64,000 nt of DNA from Austwickia sp. (GCA_016699675.1 CP064985.1:3286001-3350000); one strand, 5' to 3'; numbered from the stretch's first letter, positions 53,018-64,000 are shown. Notes: generated from the sequence alone by a model not told the origin. A program made the numbers and translations.

Positions 53018-54751
53018 ATGACCAGGCGAACCGACCATTCTGGCCGGGTGAGCATTTCGGTGACCTCGGACGGCCTGACGCGGGCCGTCGGCGTCCTGCG
53101 CGACGAGGTGGCGACCGTGGCGCTCCCGCTCGAGGTCGCCGGGGTCGCCCAAGCGCGCGTCGACCGCAACGACGTCCTGGCTCAGCTCGACGACTACATC
53201 CTGCCGCGCCTCAACGACCTGGACGCGCCGCTGCTCGCGGTCGTCGGAGGGTCCACGGGGGCCGGCAAGTCGACCATCGTCAACAGCCTGGCGGGCGAGG
53301 TCGTCAGCCGCGCCGGCGTCCTGCGTCCCACGACGCGGGCCTCCGTCCTGGTCCACCACCCCGACGAGACGCACTGGTTCGCCGGCGCGCGCATCCTCCC
53401 GGGCCTGGCCAGGATCACCGGCGCGGATCACCACGACGACCCGGGCGCCGTGCGCCTCGTCACCGCGCAGGGCCTGCCGCACGGGCTCGCGCTGCTCGAC
53501 GCCCCCGACATCGACTCCGTCGTCGAAGCCAACCGCGACCTGGCCCGGCAGCTGCTCGGGGCCGCAGACCTGTGGATCTTCGTGACCACCGCGGCTCGGT
53601 ACGCCGACGCCGTGCCCTGGGGCTTCCTCAGGCAGGCCGCCGAACGCGGCACGTCGATCGCCATCGTGCTCAACCGGGTGCCGCCGGAGGCCGTCATCGC
53701 GATCGGGGACCACCTGTCCGGCATGCTCGCCACCGAGGGGCTGCGCTCGGCGCCCGTCTTCACCCTCACCGAAGCCAGGCTGGATGAGCGGGGGATGCTC
53801 CCGGAGATGGAGCTCGCCCCGCTGCGCGAGTGGTTGACCAAGCTGGGGGAGGACGCCCGGGCGCGGGGGGTCGTCGTACGCCGTACGCTCTCCGGCGCCC
53901 TGGACTCCCTCCAGGGCCGAACCGAGGCGTTGGCGGAGGCCAGCTCCGCCCAGGTCCAGACCGTCGAGCAGCTGCGCGCCATCGCCCGCAGCAGCTACGC
54001 CGAAGCGGGTCGCGACGTCCTCTCCGGGATGAGCGACGGGTCCCTGCTCCGCGGGGAGGTGCTCGCCCGCTGGCAGGAGTACGTCGGGACCGGCGAGCTC
54101 TTCAAGTCCTTCGAGGCCGCGATCGGCCGCTTCCGCGACCGGGTCAGCGCCGCGATCACCGGGCGGCCCGCGCCGACGACCGAGCTCGGGGTCGCCCTGC
54201 AGTCCGGCGTGCAACAGCTCGTTCTCGCGCACGCCGAGGGGGCCGCGCTGCAGGTCGCGCGGCGCTGGGCGCAGGTGCCTGGCGGCGAGCAGATCGTGTC
54301 GTCGCATCCGCAGCTGGAGGAGCTGCCCGCGGACCTGCCAGAGCGGGTGGACCGGTTGGTGCGCGACTGGCAGGACGACATCCTGCAGCTGGTCCGCGCC
54401 GAGGGGAAGGATCGCCGCACGACGGCGCGGGTGCTCTCGTTCGGGGTCAACGGGGTCGGCGTCGTCCTCATGCTCGTCGTGTTCAGCCAGACCATGGGCC
54501 TATCGGGGGCGGAGGTGGGCATCGCCGGCGGCTCGGCCGTCGTGGCCCAGAAGCTGCTCGAGGCCCTGTTCGGCGACCAGGCGGTCCGGGAGTTGGCGAC
54601 CAAAGCCCGCACCGACCTCATCGAGCGGACCGATGCCCTGTACGCCGACGAGGAGGCCCGCATCCTCAGCGCTCTCGACGACGTCGACCTCGACGTGGGG
54701 CAGCCCGAGCGGCTGCTGCGCGCCGCGGCCGCGGTGAAGGCGCAGCGATGA
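53018..54751 (+). CDS. Dynamin-like GTPase, first of a pair
   Basis: 577 aa from ATG 53018 (AGGTGG upstream); GTG 53048 is an alternative. G1 motif GGSTGAGKST, a RPTTRASVLV switch, G3-like LLDAPDID, and IVLNRV in the G4 position. The helical C-terminal half contains hydrophobic stretches (VNGVGVVLMLVVFSQTMGLS) that may insert in membrane. Such tandem GTPases are typical of Actinobacteria, and bacterial dynamins act in membrane fusion or cell division; the role here is inferred. ATGA overlap with the next gene. Confidence 0.82.
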   Translation: MTRRTDHSGRVSISVTSDGLTRAVGVLRDEVATVALPLEVAGVAQARVDRNDVLAQLDDYILPRLNDLDAPLLAVVGGSTGAGKSTIVNSLAGEVVSRAGVLRPTTRASVLVHHPDETHWFAGARILPGLARITGADHHDDPGAVRLVTAQGLPHGLALLDAPDIDSVVEANRDLARQLLGAADLWIFVTTAARYADAVPWGFLRQAAERGTSIAIVLNRVPPEAVIAIGDHLSGMLATEGLRSAPVFTLTEARLDERGMLPEMELAPLREWLTKLGEDARARGVVVRRTLSGALDSLQGRTEALAEASSAQVQTVEQLRAIARSSYAEAGRDVLSGMSDGSLLRGEVLARWQEYVGTGELFKSFEAAIGRFRDRVSAAITGRPAPTTELGVALQSGVQQLVLAHAEGAALQVARRWAQVPGGEQIVSSHPQLEELPADLPERVDRLVRDWQDDILQLVRAEGKDRRTTARVLSFGVNGVGVVLMLVVFSQTMGLSGAEVGIAGGSAVVAQKLLEALFGDQAVRELATKARTDLIERTDALYADEEARILSALDDVDLDVGQPERLLRAAAAVKAQR

Positions 54752-56418
54752 GGCGACGCGAACGCCACGCCCCGGTCGTCACCGACCCCTCGGGGGCCCT
54801 CAAGACCGCCGTGGAGGGGCTGACGGGCGCCATCGACGCCGGCGGTGCCTACCTGCCGCCCACGCAGGTGGCCGCCGCCGAGAAGGTGCTGCGCAAGGCC
54901 TCCGAGCGGCTCGCGCTGTCCGGCGCCCACACCGTCGTGGCCCTCGCCGGGTCGACCGGCGCCGGGAAGTCCTCGCTCTTCAACGCCCTGGTCGGTGCTC
55001 CGGTGTCGCAGGTGGGGGCGCTGCGCCCCACGACGAGCCGGATCGCCGCGGCCGTCTGGGGCGACGACGACGCGTCCGCCCTTCTCGACTGGGTCGACGC
55101 CCAGACCCGGCACCACGTGGCCCCCGAACCGCCCGGCGGCAGGGGCTGGGCGCGCCTCGAGGAGGGCGGGGCGCCGGCCGGCCTGGTGCTGCTCGACCTG
55201 CCGGACATCGACTCCTTCGAGCTGGCCCACCGCGCCGAGGCGGACCGCGTGCTGGCCCTCGCCGACGTCTTCGTGTGGGTCACCGACCCGCAGAAGTACG
55301 CCGACGCCCTGCTGCACGACCACTACCTGCGGCGGGCCGCTAGGCACCAGGCCGTCACGCTGGTGGTGCTCAACCAGGCCGACCGGATGAGCACCGCGGC
55401 CGCGCAGGACTGCCGCGAGGACCTGCGCCGGCTGCTCGCCGACGACGGCCTGCCCGACACCGAGGTCATGCTGCTGTCCGCGAAGACCGGGGAGGGCGTC
55501 TTCGAGCTGCGCGAGGCCCTGGCCGGGGCCGCCCGCGCCGCGACGGCCGCCCGGGCCCGACTGCTGGGCGACGTCCAGCGAGAGGCGGATGCGCTCACGC
55601 CGTACGTCGGGGCCAGCGAACCCACCGTCGACGACACCGTGGACAACGATCTGCTCGAGGCGCTGTCCCGGGCCGCGGGCATCCCGATCGTGCTCGACAC
55701 GGTGGCCGCCGACTACCGCCGGCAGGCGACGGCGAGGGTGGGCTGGCCGTTCTCCCGGTGGGTGCATCGGCTCCGCCCCGACCCGCTGCGCAAGCTGCGG
55801 CTGCAGGGGGCGGGCTCCGCCGACGCGGGGGTCGCCGAGCTGCTCGGGCGATCGTCGCTGCCCCAGCCCACTCCTGCGGCTCGGGCCGCCGTGGACCTCA
55901 CGACGCGCAAGCTGGGCGCCCGCGCCGGACGGGGCCTGCCGTCGGGTTGGGCTCGGGCGGTGGAGGACGCCGCGACCCCCGACGACCGGGCGATGGCCGA
56001 CGCGCTGGACCGGGCGGTGCTGGCGACGCCGCTGCGAGACCGGAACCCGCTGTGGTGGGCCGCCGTCGGGTTCCTGCAGCTGCTGCTGGCGCTGGTGACG
56101 ATCGCCGGGCTGGGCTGGCTGCTGGTGCTGGCCGGGTTCGCGTTCCTCAAGATGCCGTCCGTGGACGTGCCGACGCTGTGGTCGCTGCCGGTGCCGACGG
56201 TGATGCTCGTCGGGGGGATCCTCGGCGGGCTGCTGCTCGCGCTCCTCGCCAAGCCGCTGATCAGCATGGGCGCCGCCCGGCGACGGTCGCGGGTCGCCGC
56301 CGCGCTGCGGGAGCAGGTCCGTGCCGTCGCCGCGGAGCACCTGATCGCCCCGGTGCGGGACGTGCTCGACCGGCACCGGCGCACTCGAGAGGCGCTCACC
56401 CGGGTCCGCAGCTCCTGA
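54748..56418 (+). CDS. Dynamin-like GTPase, second of a pair
   Basis: 556 aa from ATG 54748. G1 GSTGAGKSSLFNALVG, switch ALRPTTSRIAAAVWG, G3 LLDLPDIDSF, and VVLNQADRMST (NQAD in place of NKxD). Two C-terminal membrane helices (LQLLLALVTIAGLGWLLVLA and VPTVMLVGGILGGLLLALLA) anchor it. The two proteins probably work as a hetero-oligomer; the first has a weaker G4. Confidence 0.82.
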   Translation: MRRRERHAPVVTDPSGALKTAVEGLTGAIDAGGAYLPPTQVAAAEKVLRKASERLALSGAHTVVALAGSTGAGKSSLFNALVGAPVSQVGALRPTTSRIAAAVWGDDDASALLDWVDAQTRHHVAPEPPGGRGWARLEEGGAPAGLVLLDLPDIDSFELAHRAEADRVLALADVFVWVTDPQKYADALLHDHYLRRAARHQAVTLVVLNQADRMSTAAAQDCREDLRRLLADDGLPDTEVMLLSAKTGEGVFELREALAGAARAATAARARLLGDVQREADALTPYVGASEPTVDDTVDNDLLEALSRAAGIPIVLDTVAADYRRQATARVGWPFSRWVHRLRPDPLRKLRLQGAGSADAGVAELLGRSSLPQPTPAARAAVDLTTRKLGARAGRGLPSGWARAVEDAATPDDRAMADALDRAVLATPLRDRNPLWWAAVGFLQLLLALVTIAGLGWLLVLAGFAFLKMPSVDVPTLWSLPVPTVMLVGGILGGLLLALLAKPLISMGAARRRSRVAAALREQVRAVAAEHLIAPVRDVLDRHRRTREALTRVRSS

Positions 56419-56619
56419 CGAGCTAGGAGGTGCCGCGCAGCCCCCGCCGATAGCTGCGCCCGCGCGTGATCCACACCCCCACCCCGATCCGGCGCTGTCC
56501 ACAGGTCGCGGACGCGGCGCGGCGGGCGGCGCGCGGACCGGCCCACGCTGAGGGCGGCGCACCACGGCGGTGCGTTGCCGGGGCCGAGGGCGCCGGCCCA
56601 GGGGAAAGGCCCACCACCC

Positions 56620-57249
56620 GTGAACGAAACCCAGGTCACCATGCTCGGCAACGCCGTCGAAGACCCCGTCCTCCGGTTCGGCAAGTCGGGCCAGCCGTTC
56701 GTCACGTTCCGGCTCGCCTCGACGGTGCGTCGCCGGGACCCCGCCACCGGACTGTTCGTCGATGCGGGAACGAACTTCGTCACCGTCCTGGCGTTCCGTC
56801 AGCTCGCCCGGAATGTCGCCGAGTCCGTCCGCAAGGGCCAGCCCGTCGTCGTGTCCGGCCGCCTGCGGGTCAATCAGTGGTCCTCCGGGGAGCGGACGGG
56901 GACCAGCGTCGAGATCGACGCGGCGACGGTGGGCCACGACCTCACCCGCGGTGTCGGTCGCTTCACCAAGGTCAGGGGCGGCACCTTCGGCGAGGGCTCG
57001 TTCCCGGCCGACGTCCCGGGCCTGCGGCTCGCGTCCGACGTACCGGCCGGCACGGCCCCCGCCGAGCCCACCGACCCGGAACAAGACGCGGAGCTGGAGG
57101 CGGCGTACGAGCGGGAGCGGCCGTACGACGACCTCGACGCGCCGCTGCCGCCGTACGACGAGGACGGCTCCACCGAGCCGGACCCGACCCCGTACGCGGA
57201 GCCGGACACCACCCCGTACGCCGAGCGCCGGGCGAGCGTCGGGGCCTGA
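56620..57249 (+). CDS. ssb: Single-stranded DNA-binding protein paralogue
   Basis: 209 aa from GTG 56620 (GGGGAAAGG upstream). OB-fold residues 1-110: VTMLGNAVEDPVLRFGKSGQ, FVTFRLASTVRRRD, FVTVLAFRQLARNVAESVRK, VVVSGRLRVNQWSS. The tail is acidic and Tyr/Pro-rich (RPYDDLDAPLPPYDEDGS) but lacks the terminal DDDIPF-type tip. Probably the second SSB many actinobacteria carry, perhaps for recombination or competence. Confidence 0.85.
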   Translation: MNETQVTMLGNAVEDPVLRFGKSGQPFVTFRLASTVRRRDPATGLFVDAGTNFVTVLAFRQLARNVAESVRKGQPVVVSGRLRVNQWSSGERTGTSVEIDAATVGHDLTRGVGRFTKVRGGTFGEGSFPADVPGLRLASDVPAGTAPAEPTDPEQDAELEAAYERERPYDDLDAPLPPYDEDGSTEPDPTPYAEPDTTPYAERRASVGA

Positions 57250-57318
57250 GCCGCCGGAGGTCTCGGGCGGGCGCCGCCGATTCGGGGGCGGCGGTGCTCG
57301 CCCGATAGCCTGAGCGGC

Positions 57319-59001
<1,683 letters not shown>

Positions 59002-59128
59002 GCGCGCGGGCCCAACCGTGGCACACCGAGTGACCCGGCCGTCGCGCCAGCCGCAGCGTTCCGGGCGGTTCGACGAATCTGCTTGCCGCTCAAGCTTGGT
59101 CGCCCCGGAACGGAGCCGATCGGGAGGT

Positions 59129-60928
59129 ATGCGACTGTCCCCTCCTCGTGTCCTGTCCCTCTGTCTGGCGCTGGGCGTGCTCGCGGGTTCGCCGGCCGCG
59201 GTCGCCGCGGCGCCCGGCGCGACCGGAGCCATGCCCGCTTCGGCCGGCGCCGTGCTGCCCGCCGCGGAACGGCAGGCCTTCGGCGCCGTCCGCATCGACG
59301 CCGGCGGCCTGAAGACCACCGGCGAGTGGTCCTACGACGTCAACGTGTCGGGCGGCTGGTCCGGCCATGAGAACCCGCAGCTGCCCGCGGACCTGAGCAA
59401 GGTCACCGATCCGGGTCCCGCCGACATCTATCCGAGCTACCGGTACGGCGACACGACGTACACGTTCTCCTACCTCAACCCGGCCCAGAACTACCGCCTG
59501 CGGCTGCACTTCAACGAGCCGGCGACGTGGGTCACGGTCGGGCGCCGTCTCTTCGACGTCGGGGTCAACGGGACGACGGTGTTGCCGTCGTACGACATCG
59601 TCAAGGCCGCCGGCGCGCGCGACACCGCGGTCATCGAGAACCTCGACGTGCGCTCCGACGCGACCGGCACCCTCAAGGTGACGTTCCGGAACGTCCGCGG
59701 CGGCGCGATCGTGGCCGGCCTGGAGCTCGCCGTGGCCGGAGCCCCCGTCGGGTGGCCCGCCCCGGCCGTGGCCCAGCCCCGTCGGTTCGACGTCGGCGAG
59801 CGCACCCCCGCGCCCGGCTGGTCCGCGAACATCGGCGTGGGCGCTCTTGCCGGGTCCACCAACCGGACGACGTACCGCGATCGCCGCATCGACACGCGCG
59901 ACGTCACCGGCGCGGCGCCGCAGGAGGTCTATCAGGCGCAGCGGGAGGGCGAGGCGACGTACCGGATCGACGGGCTCACCCCGGGCGCGGCCTACACCCT
60001 CCGGCTGCACCTCGCCGAGACCCGCTACAAGAACCCGGGCGAACGGGTCTTCGACGTCGCGATCAACGGCACGACCCGGCTCATCGACTACGACATCCTG
60101 GCGCACGCGGGGGCTCGCGATCGGGCGTACGTCGAGGAGCTCGTCGCCCGCGCGGACGAGGCGGGGACCATCACCGTGGCCACCTCCGCGCTCGACCGCA
60201 AGCGGCCGCCCACGCTGGCGGGCCTGGAGGTCACGGAACGGCACGAGCTGTTCGCCCCCGGCCGGTCCGTCCGCGTCATGGCGGTGGGGGACTCGATCAC
60301 GGCCGGCGTCGGGTACCCGGCGAGCGGCGGCTTCCGGGTGCCGCTCTTCACGGCAATGGCGGCCCGCGGCTGGGGCTTCGAGACGGTCGGACCTAACGTC
60401 GGGCCGCCGACCACGCCGTTGCAGATCCTCAGCCCGTACACCGCCTCGCGCTGGGCGGGCGCCGGCGGCTGGTCGACGAACGACATCATCGGCACGACGG
60501 CCAAACGCAACAAGACCGGCGCCGGCATCGCCACCTGGATCCGCGACGCCGACCCGGACGTGCTGCTGCTGCACATCGGCACCAACGACGTGCTCGGGGA
60601 CTGGGACAAGGAGGAGAACCTGACGGCCGACTATGCGGCCCTCCTCGACGCGATCTACGCCGCGAAGCCCCAGATCAAGGTCTTTGCCGCGACGCCGCTG
60701 CAGTTCGCGGCGAACCGCGACTACCCGACCATCCTGGCGCTCGGTCGGATCGTCGAGCGGGAGGCGGCGGCGCGGACCGCGAACGGACAACGGATGTACG
60801 CCGTGCCGATGCAGAACGCGCTGCCCGAGCGCCGCTACTACTCCGACGGGGTGCACCCCAGCCGGCTCGGGTACGAGACCATGGCCAAGGTGTGGCTGGA
60901 CGCGCTCGTGGCGGCCGACGAGTCCTAG
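59129..60928 (+). CDS. Secreted protein with two malectin-like domains and a GDSL esterase
   Basis: 599 aa from ATG 59129, which gives a signal peptide (RVLSLCLALGVLAGSPAAVA-AAP). The first malectin/CBM-like domain is about 50-210 (RIDAGG, YTFSYLNPAQNYRLRLHF), the second about 220-380 (YRIDGLTPGAAYTLRLHLAE, RVFDVAINGT). The C-terminal SGNH hydrolase has AVGDSITAGVG (Ser), LLLHIGTNDV (block III GxND) and SDGVHPSRLG (Asp/His). It probably deacetylates or cleaves carbohydrate esters outside the cell. Confidence 0.9.
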   Translation: MRLSPPRVLSLCLALGVLAGSPAAVAAAPGATGAMPASAGAVLPAAERQAFGAVRIDAGGLKTTGEWSYDVNVSGGWSGHENPQLPADLSKVTDPGPADIYPSYRYGDTTYTFSYLNPAQNYRLRLHFNEPATWVTVGRRLFDVGVNGTTVLPSYDIVKAAGARDTAVIENLDVRSDATGTLKVTFRNVRGGAIVAGLELAVAGAPVGWPAPAVAQPRRFDVGERTPAPGWSANIGVGALAGSTNRTTYRDRRIDTRDVTGAAPQEVYQAQREGEATYRIDGLTPGAAYTLRLHLAETRYKNPGERVFDVAINGTTRLIDYDILAHAGARDRAYVEELVARADEAGTITVATSALDRKRPPTLAGLEVTERHELFAPGRSVRVMAVGDSITAGVGYPASGGFRVPLFTAMAARGWGFETVGPNVGPPTTPLQILSPYTASRWAGAGGWSTNDIIGTTAKRNKTGAGIATWIRDADPDVLLLHIGTNDVLGDWDKEENLTADYAALLDAIYAAKPQIKVFAATPLQFAANRDYPTILALGRIVEREAAARTANGQRMYAVPMQNALPERRYYSDGVHPSRLGYETMAKVWLDALVAADES

Positions 60929-60996
60929 GGGGAGACGCTGACCGGGGCGAACTGCGTGCCCTGGCCCGCGGTCCGCCCCAGCTCGTCAAGCCCCGG

Positions 60997-61749
60997 CTAG
61001 TCCAGGGCGAGCGCCGCGAGGGCGTCGGCGAGGACCGCCGGGTAGGCCAGCTCGGGCCGGAACAGTTGCCACTCCATGCCCACGCTGAGTGCGGCACCGA
61101 CGATCGCGGCCGCCCGCATCGCGGCGGAGGACTCCGACAGCGCCGGCTCCTCGGCCTGCAGGCTCGCCGCCACCGGGCCCATCGTGGCGCCCCGCCAGGC
61201 CGCGGTCGTGGTGCGCCAGTCCCGGTCGGTCCGGAAGACCTCGGCGGCCATCAACCGGGCGGCATGGGGTTGCGCCTGGATCTCGGCGAGCAGGGCCGCG
61301 ACGACGGCCCGCCGCGCGGCGCGGCCCGACAACCCCGCGCTGGCGGTGGCGATGGCCGCGCCGAGCCGGTCCACCGAACGCTCCAGGAGCGCGGCGACCA
61401 GCCCGGACTTCGACGTGAAGTTGTAGTACAAACTGCCCTTCGCGATGCCGGCGTGCTCGGCGATGTCCTCCATGGACGTCGCCGAGACGCCGCGCGTCGC
61501 GAACAGCTCACCGGCCGCGTCGAGGATCGCCGCCTTGGTGTCGACGCGCCGGGCGCTGCGTCCGTCGCCGGCCTTGGGTGCCGCGCCGACCTTGCCCGTC
61601 GCCCCGGCCTTGGGCGTCGCGCCCCCCTTCGCCGCGGCGCCGGCCTTCGCCGTGCCGCCGCCCTGGGGGGAGGAGCCCGCCTTCGGCGCGGTGCCGGCCG
61701 TGGGCCGGTCGCCGGGCCGCGACGCGACGGGGGTGCGGTGAGCTGTCAT
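60997..61749 (-). CDS. TetR-family regulator with a KAG-repeat N-terminal tail
   Basis: 250 aa. Residues 1-65 are a low-complexity basic tail with repeated KAG/KGG/KVG units (TAKAGAAAKGGATPKAGATG). The TetR HTH is TKAAILDAAGELFATRGVSA then MEDIAEHAGIAKGSLYYNF. The C-terminal ligand domain is all-helical. It starts 10 bases after the YhgE/Pip-type gene on the same strand and very likely controls it. The tail resembles those of histone-like proteins and may add non-specific DNA binding. Confidence 0.9.
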   Translation of the reverse strand: MTAHRTPVASRPGDRPTAGTAPKAGSSPQGGGTAKAGAAAKGGATPKAGATGKVGAAPKAGDGRSARRVDTKAAILDAAGELFATRGVSATSMEDIAEHAGIAKGSLYYNFTSKSGLVAALLERSVDRLGAAIATASAGLSGRAARRAVVAALLAEIQAQPHAARLMAAEVFRTDRDWRTTTAAWRGATMGPVAASLQAEEPALSESSAAMRAAAIVGAALSVGMEWQLFRPELAYPAVLADALAALALD

Positions 61750-61758
61750 GTCCAGGCC

Positions 61759-64000
61759 TCAGATCGACAGGGCGGGGTGCAGGCGAGCCATCGTCCAGGT
61801 CCGCTTGCGGGCCGAGAACAGCGAGCTCAGCGCGAGCGAGATCGCGAAGACCAGGCCCATGATGAGCGTAGCCGCCCAGAACCGTGCATCCAGCCCGCCC
61901 GTGATGGCCTCCCGCAGGCCCGTGACCAGGTAGGTCATCGGCAGGTACGGGTTGACCGCGCGCAGGAAACCCGGTTCGGTCTCGATCGGGTAAGTGCCGC
62001 CCGAGGAGGCCAGCTGCACCATCAGCATCGCGATGACGATGACCTTGCCGACGGCGGACCCGAAGATCACCTGGCAGGCCTGCTGCATCGCCATGAACGC
62101 GAAGGCGCACAGGGTCGTGAACGCGATGGTGGCGATCACGTTGTTGGGGTTCAGCCCGATGGCGAAGTGCATGACGGTGAGCATGATGACGACCTGACCG
62201 ACCGCCAGCAGCAGCGCCGTGTTGAGGGCGCCCCACGCCATCCGGAACCCGTTGACGGAGGTCATCAGCGCGCGGGTCTGCAGCGGCCGCAGGAGCAGCC
62301 ACGTGATGAGGCAGCCGACCCACAGGGCGATCCCGATGAAGAAGGGGGAGAAGCCCTCGCCCCAGCTCTCCGCCTTGTGGATATCGGTCTCGTTCAGCGT
62401 GACGGGGCTGGCGATGGCCGCGGCCCGGTCCTCACGGACGCTCGATCCGTCCTTGGGCATCTGCTGCTGCCCGTCGTGCAGCGCGGTGCCCAGCTTCCCG
62501 GCGCCGTCCTTGGCGCTGGCGAGCCCGTTCGCGAGCTCGGGGGCCTTCCCGGCGAGGGCGGCGTTGCCGTCCCGCAGCCGGGCGGCGCCGGCGGCGGCCT
62601 GCTGGGCGCCGGAGTCGAGCTTGGCGACCCCGTCGACGAGGGCGGGGATCTTGCCACTGGCCGCCTGGACGCCGTCGGTCATCTGGTGCGAGCCCTTGGC
62701 CAGCGCGGCGACCCCGCTGCCCATGCTCTGCGCGCCCTGGTCCAGCCCGGCGACGCCGTTCTGGATGGTCTTGGCGCCCGCGATGAGCCCCTTGGCGGGG
62801 TCGGGGTTGTTGAAGGCGTCGTCCATGGTGGCCAGGCCGGCCTGGAGGGCGGGGATCCCGCCGGCCATGGCCGGGGTCTTCCCGGCGAACGCATCGAGCG
62901 CCGTGACCAGGCCCATCGTGGCCGGGTCGGTGCCCTTGGCGTTGAGGCCGGTGTCGAGCTGGTGGGCGCCGGACTGCAGCGCACCGAGCCCCGTGGTGCT
63001 CGAACCACGCAGCTGGGTCAGGGCGCCGTGCAGCGTCGAGGCGTCGCCCGGGGCGGCCGCGCTGTAGATGCCGTCGCGGACCTGCGCGGCCCCGCCGGCG
63101 ACCTGGCTGGAGCCCGCGTCGATCTGGCCGAGGGCCTGGGTGATCTTGGTGACGGCGGCCGCGCGGACGGTCGGGTCCTCGCTGCGCAGCGCGACGTCGA
63201 GCTGGCCGCCGGGCGCGAGCTGCGCCGACAGGCTGGTGATGCCCGTGTGGAGGGTGCCCGCGCCGCCGGCGACGCCGGCGGCCCCGCCGTACAGCGTCCC
63301 CTGCGGACCCGTCGCGGCGGCGGCACCGTCGAGCTTGCCCGCGAAGGTGTCGAGGCCCGCGGCGAGCTGCTGGGCCCCGGTGCCGGCCTTGCGGGCGCCC
63401 TCGTCGAGCGCCACGACGCCCTGGGAGAGCTGACCGAGGGCGGCGGCGCCCTGGTTGAGCTGGTGCGCGCCGGCTCCGGCGCGGGTCACGCCGTCGACGT
63501 ACCGCTGCTGCGCCGCGTCGAGCGAAGCGAGGCCGCCGGTGAGCTGCGGCAGGTGCTGGTTGAGCGCGTCGAGGCCGCTGCTCAGCTGCGCGGACCCGGT
63601 GGCCAACTGGCCCACCTGCCCGGCCATCGGCTTCACCTGCTTGGCGAGGCTGTGGGTGCCGTCGGCGAGGGCCTGGTTGCCGGTCGCCAACTGGGCGGCG
63701 CCATCCCGGAGCTGGTCGGCGGCCACCGCCAGCTTGGTGCTGCCGTCGGCTGCGGTCGTCAGTCCGTCCCGCAGCCGGAAGGCGCCGTCGGCGGCCGTGC
63801 CGAGGCCGTCGTGGGCCTGGCCCATCCCGATAAGCAGCTTGTCGACCGCCTCGGTGCCGCTGACGTCGTTGACCGCGTCGCGAATCTGGATCATCGCGCT
63901 GCGACCCAGGGTCGAGGCGAGGAAGGAGTTGGTGTCGTCGTAGGTGACGTCGATGTGCGCCGACTTCGGCGCGTCGCTCTTGAGCGAGGCGATGTCGGCG
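61759..64000 (-). CDS. YhgE/Pip-type membrane protein (5' end outside window)
   Basis: At least 746 codons, open to the window edge. Residues from the right edge (ADIASLKSDAPKSAHIDVTY) lead into about 450 residues of repeats of the form LxxGAxQLxxG, probably a long extracellular coiled or beta-helical stalk. The C-terminus has about six membrane helices (FFIGIALWVGCLITWLLLRP, VNPYLPMTYLVTGLREAITG), as in the YhgE/Pip (phage infection protein) family related to ABC-2 permeases. It forms an operon with tetR. Confidence 0.88.
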   Translation of the reverse strand, partial: ADIASLKSDAPKSAHIDVTYDDTNSFLASTLGRSAMIQIRDAVNDVSGTEAVDKLLIGMGQAHDGLGTAADGAFRLRDGLTTAADGSTKLAVAADQLRDGAAQLATGNQALADGTHSLAKQVKPMAGQVGQLATGSAQLSSGLDALNQHLPQLTGGLASLDAAQQRYVDGVTRAGAGAHQLNQGAAALGQLSQGVVALDEGARKAGTGAQQLAAGLDTFAGKLDGAAAATGPQGTLYGGAAGVAGGAGTLHTGITSLSAQLAPGGQLDVALRSEDPTVRAAAVTKITQALGQIDAGSSQVAGGAAQVRDGIYSAAAPGDASTLHGALTQLRGSSTTGLGALQSGAHQLDTGLNAKGTDPATMGLVTALDAFAGKTPAMAGGIPALQAGLATMDDAFNNPDPAKGLIAGAKTIQNGVAGLDQGAQSMGSGVAALAKGSHQMTDGVQAASGKIPALVDGVAKLDSGAQQAAAGAARLRDGNAALAGKAPELANGLASAKDGAGKLGTALHDGQQQMPKDGSSVREDRAAAIASPVTLNETDIHKAESWGEGFSPFFIGIALWVGCLITWLLLRPLQTRALMTSVNGFRMAWGALNTALLLAVGQVVIMLTVMHFAIGLNPNNVIATIAFTTLCAFAFMAMQQACQVIFGSAVGKVIVIAMLMVQLASSGGTYPIETEPGFLRAVNPYLPMTYLVTGLREAITGGLDARFWAATLIMGLVFAISLALSSLFSARKRTWTMARLHPALSI

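Noticed and set aside
56466..56510. DnaA-box-like sequences (TGATCCACA, CTGTCCACA) before ssb
   Set aside because: Only two imperfect copies, no dnaA, dnaN or AT-rich unwinding region nearby; not an origin.

Overview
The window is high-GC DNA from an actinobacterium (Actinomycetota). The evidence is orn next to tRNA-His, an ettA-type ABC-F gene, paired dynamin-like GTPases, and many GTG starts and ATGA overlaps. Micrococcales or a relative is likely, but the lineage cannot be fixed from this sequence. About 50 kb (1 to about 50180) is an integrative conjugative element (ICE) whose left end lies outside the window. The remainder (about 50176-64000) is chromosome. No gene-free stretch exceeds about 240 bases outside insertion sequences.

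Left arm (1-19341, mostly minus strand). It starts with a cut-off small membrane protein. Next is a Qat-type anti-phage operon (qatA-qatB-qatC-qatD, read right to left) whose ATPase gene qatA is split by an IS1380-family element. A 1189-aa MobF relaxase/helicase and a candidate oriT follow. Then comes an ABC-2 exporter operon: HTH protein, membrane protein, 34-aa peptide, ATPase, permease, helical protein. Its membrane-protein gene carries three further IS1380-family insertions. All four insertions sit in CTAG, and removing them restores open frames exactly.

Middle cargo (19498-23126): an ArsR-regulated operon (ArsR, SRPBCC, RibD-type reductase) closed by a strong hairpin, an AraC regulator, a GNAT acetyltransferase and a broken second AraC gene.

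Transfer module (23341-48319, plus strand): ArdC-like antirestriction protein, primase-polymerase, DUF2637 membrane/HTH protein, ParB-like protein, M23 lytic enzyme, pilin-like small membrane proteins, TrbL/VirB6, SCO6880 family, VirB4, VirD4/TraG coupling protein and SSB. Inserted in it are a recombinase cassette (tyrosine recombinase, Xre protein, zinc-ribbon pseudo-recombinase; 30756-34064), a phosphatase, a HEPN-like gene that runs into a permuted tRNA-like RNA (38211-39222), and an IS21-family element that splits another ICE gene.

Right end (48331-50249): a large serine integrase behind a leader RNA that could form a pseudoknot hiding its ribosome binding site. The integrase stop codon lies inside the 3' end of tRNA-His, so the ICE junction is there.

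Chromosome (50312-64000): orn, a PrsW protease, 17-bp tandem repeats, tRNA-Arg(TCT), two dynamin-like GTPases, an ssb paralogue, ettA, a secreted malectin/GDSL hydrolase, a TetR regulator with a KAG-repeat tail, and a YhgE/Pip-type membrane protein running off the right edge.

Most attractive observations: the permuted tRNA-like RNA beside a HEPN-like gene, the pseudoknot-like integrase leader, the cleanly IS-interrupted Qat system, and the recombinase cassette with its palindromic repeats.
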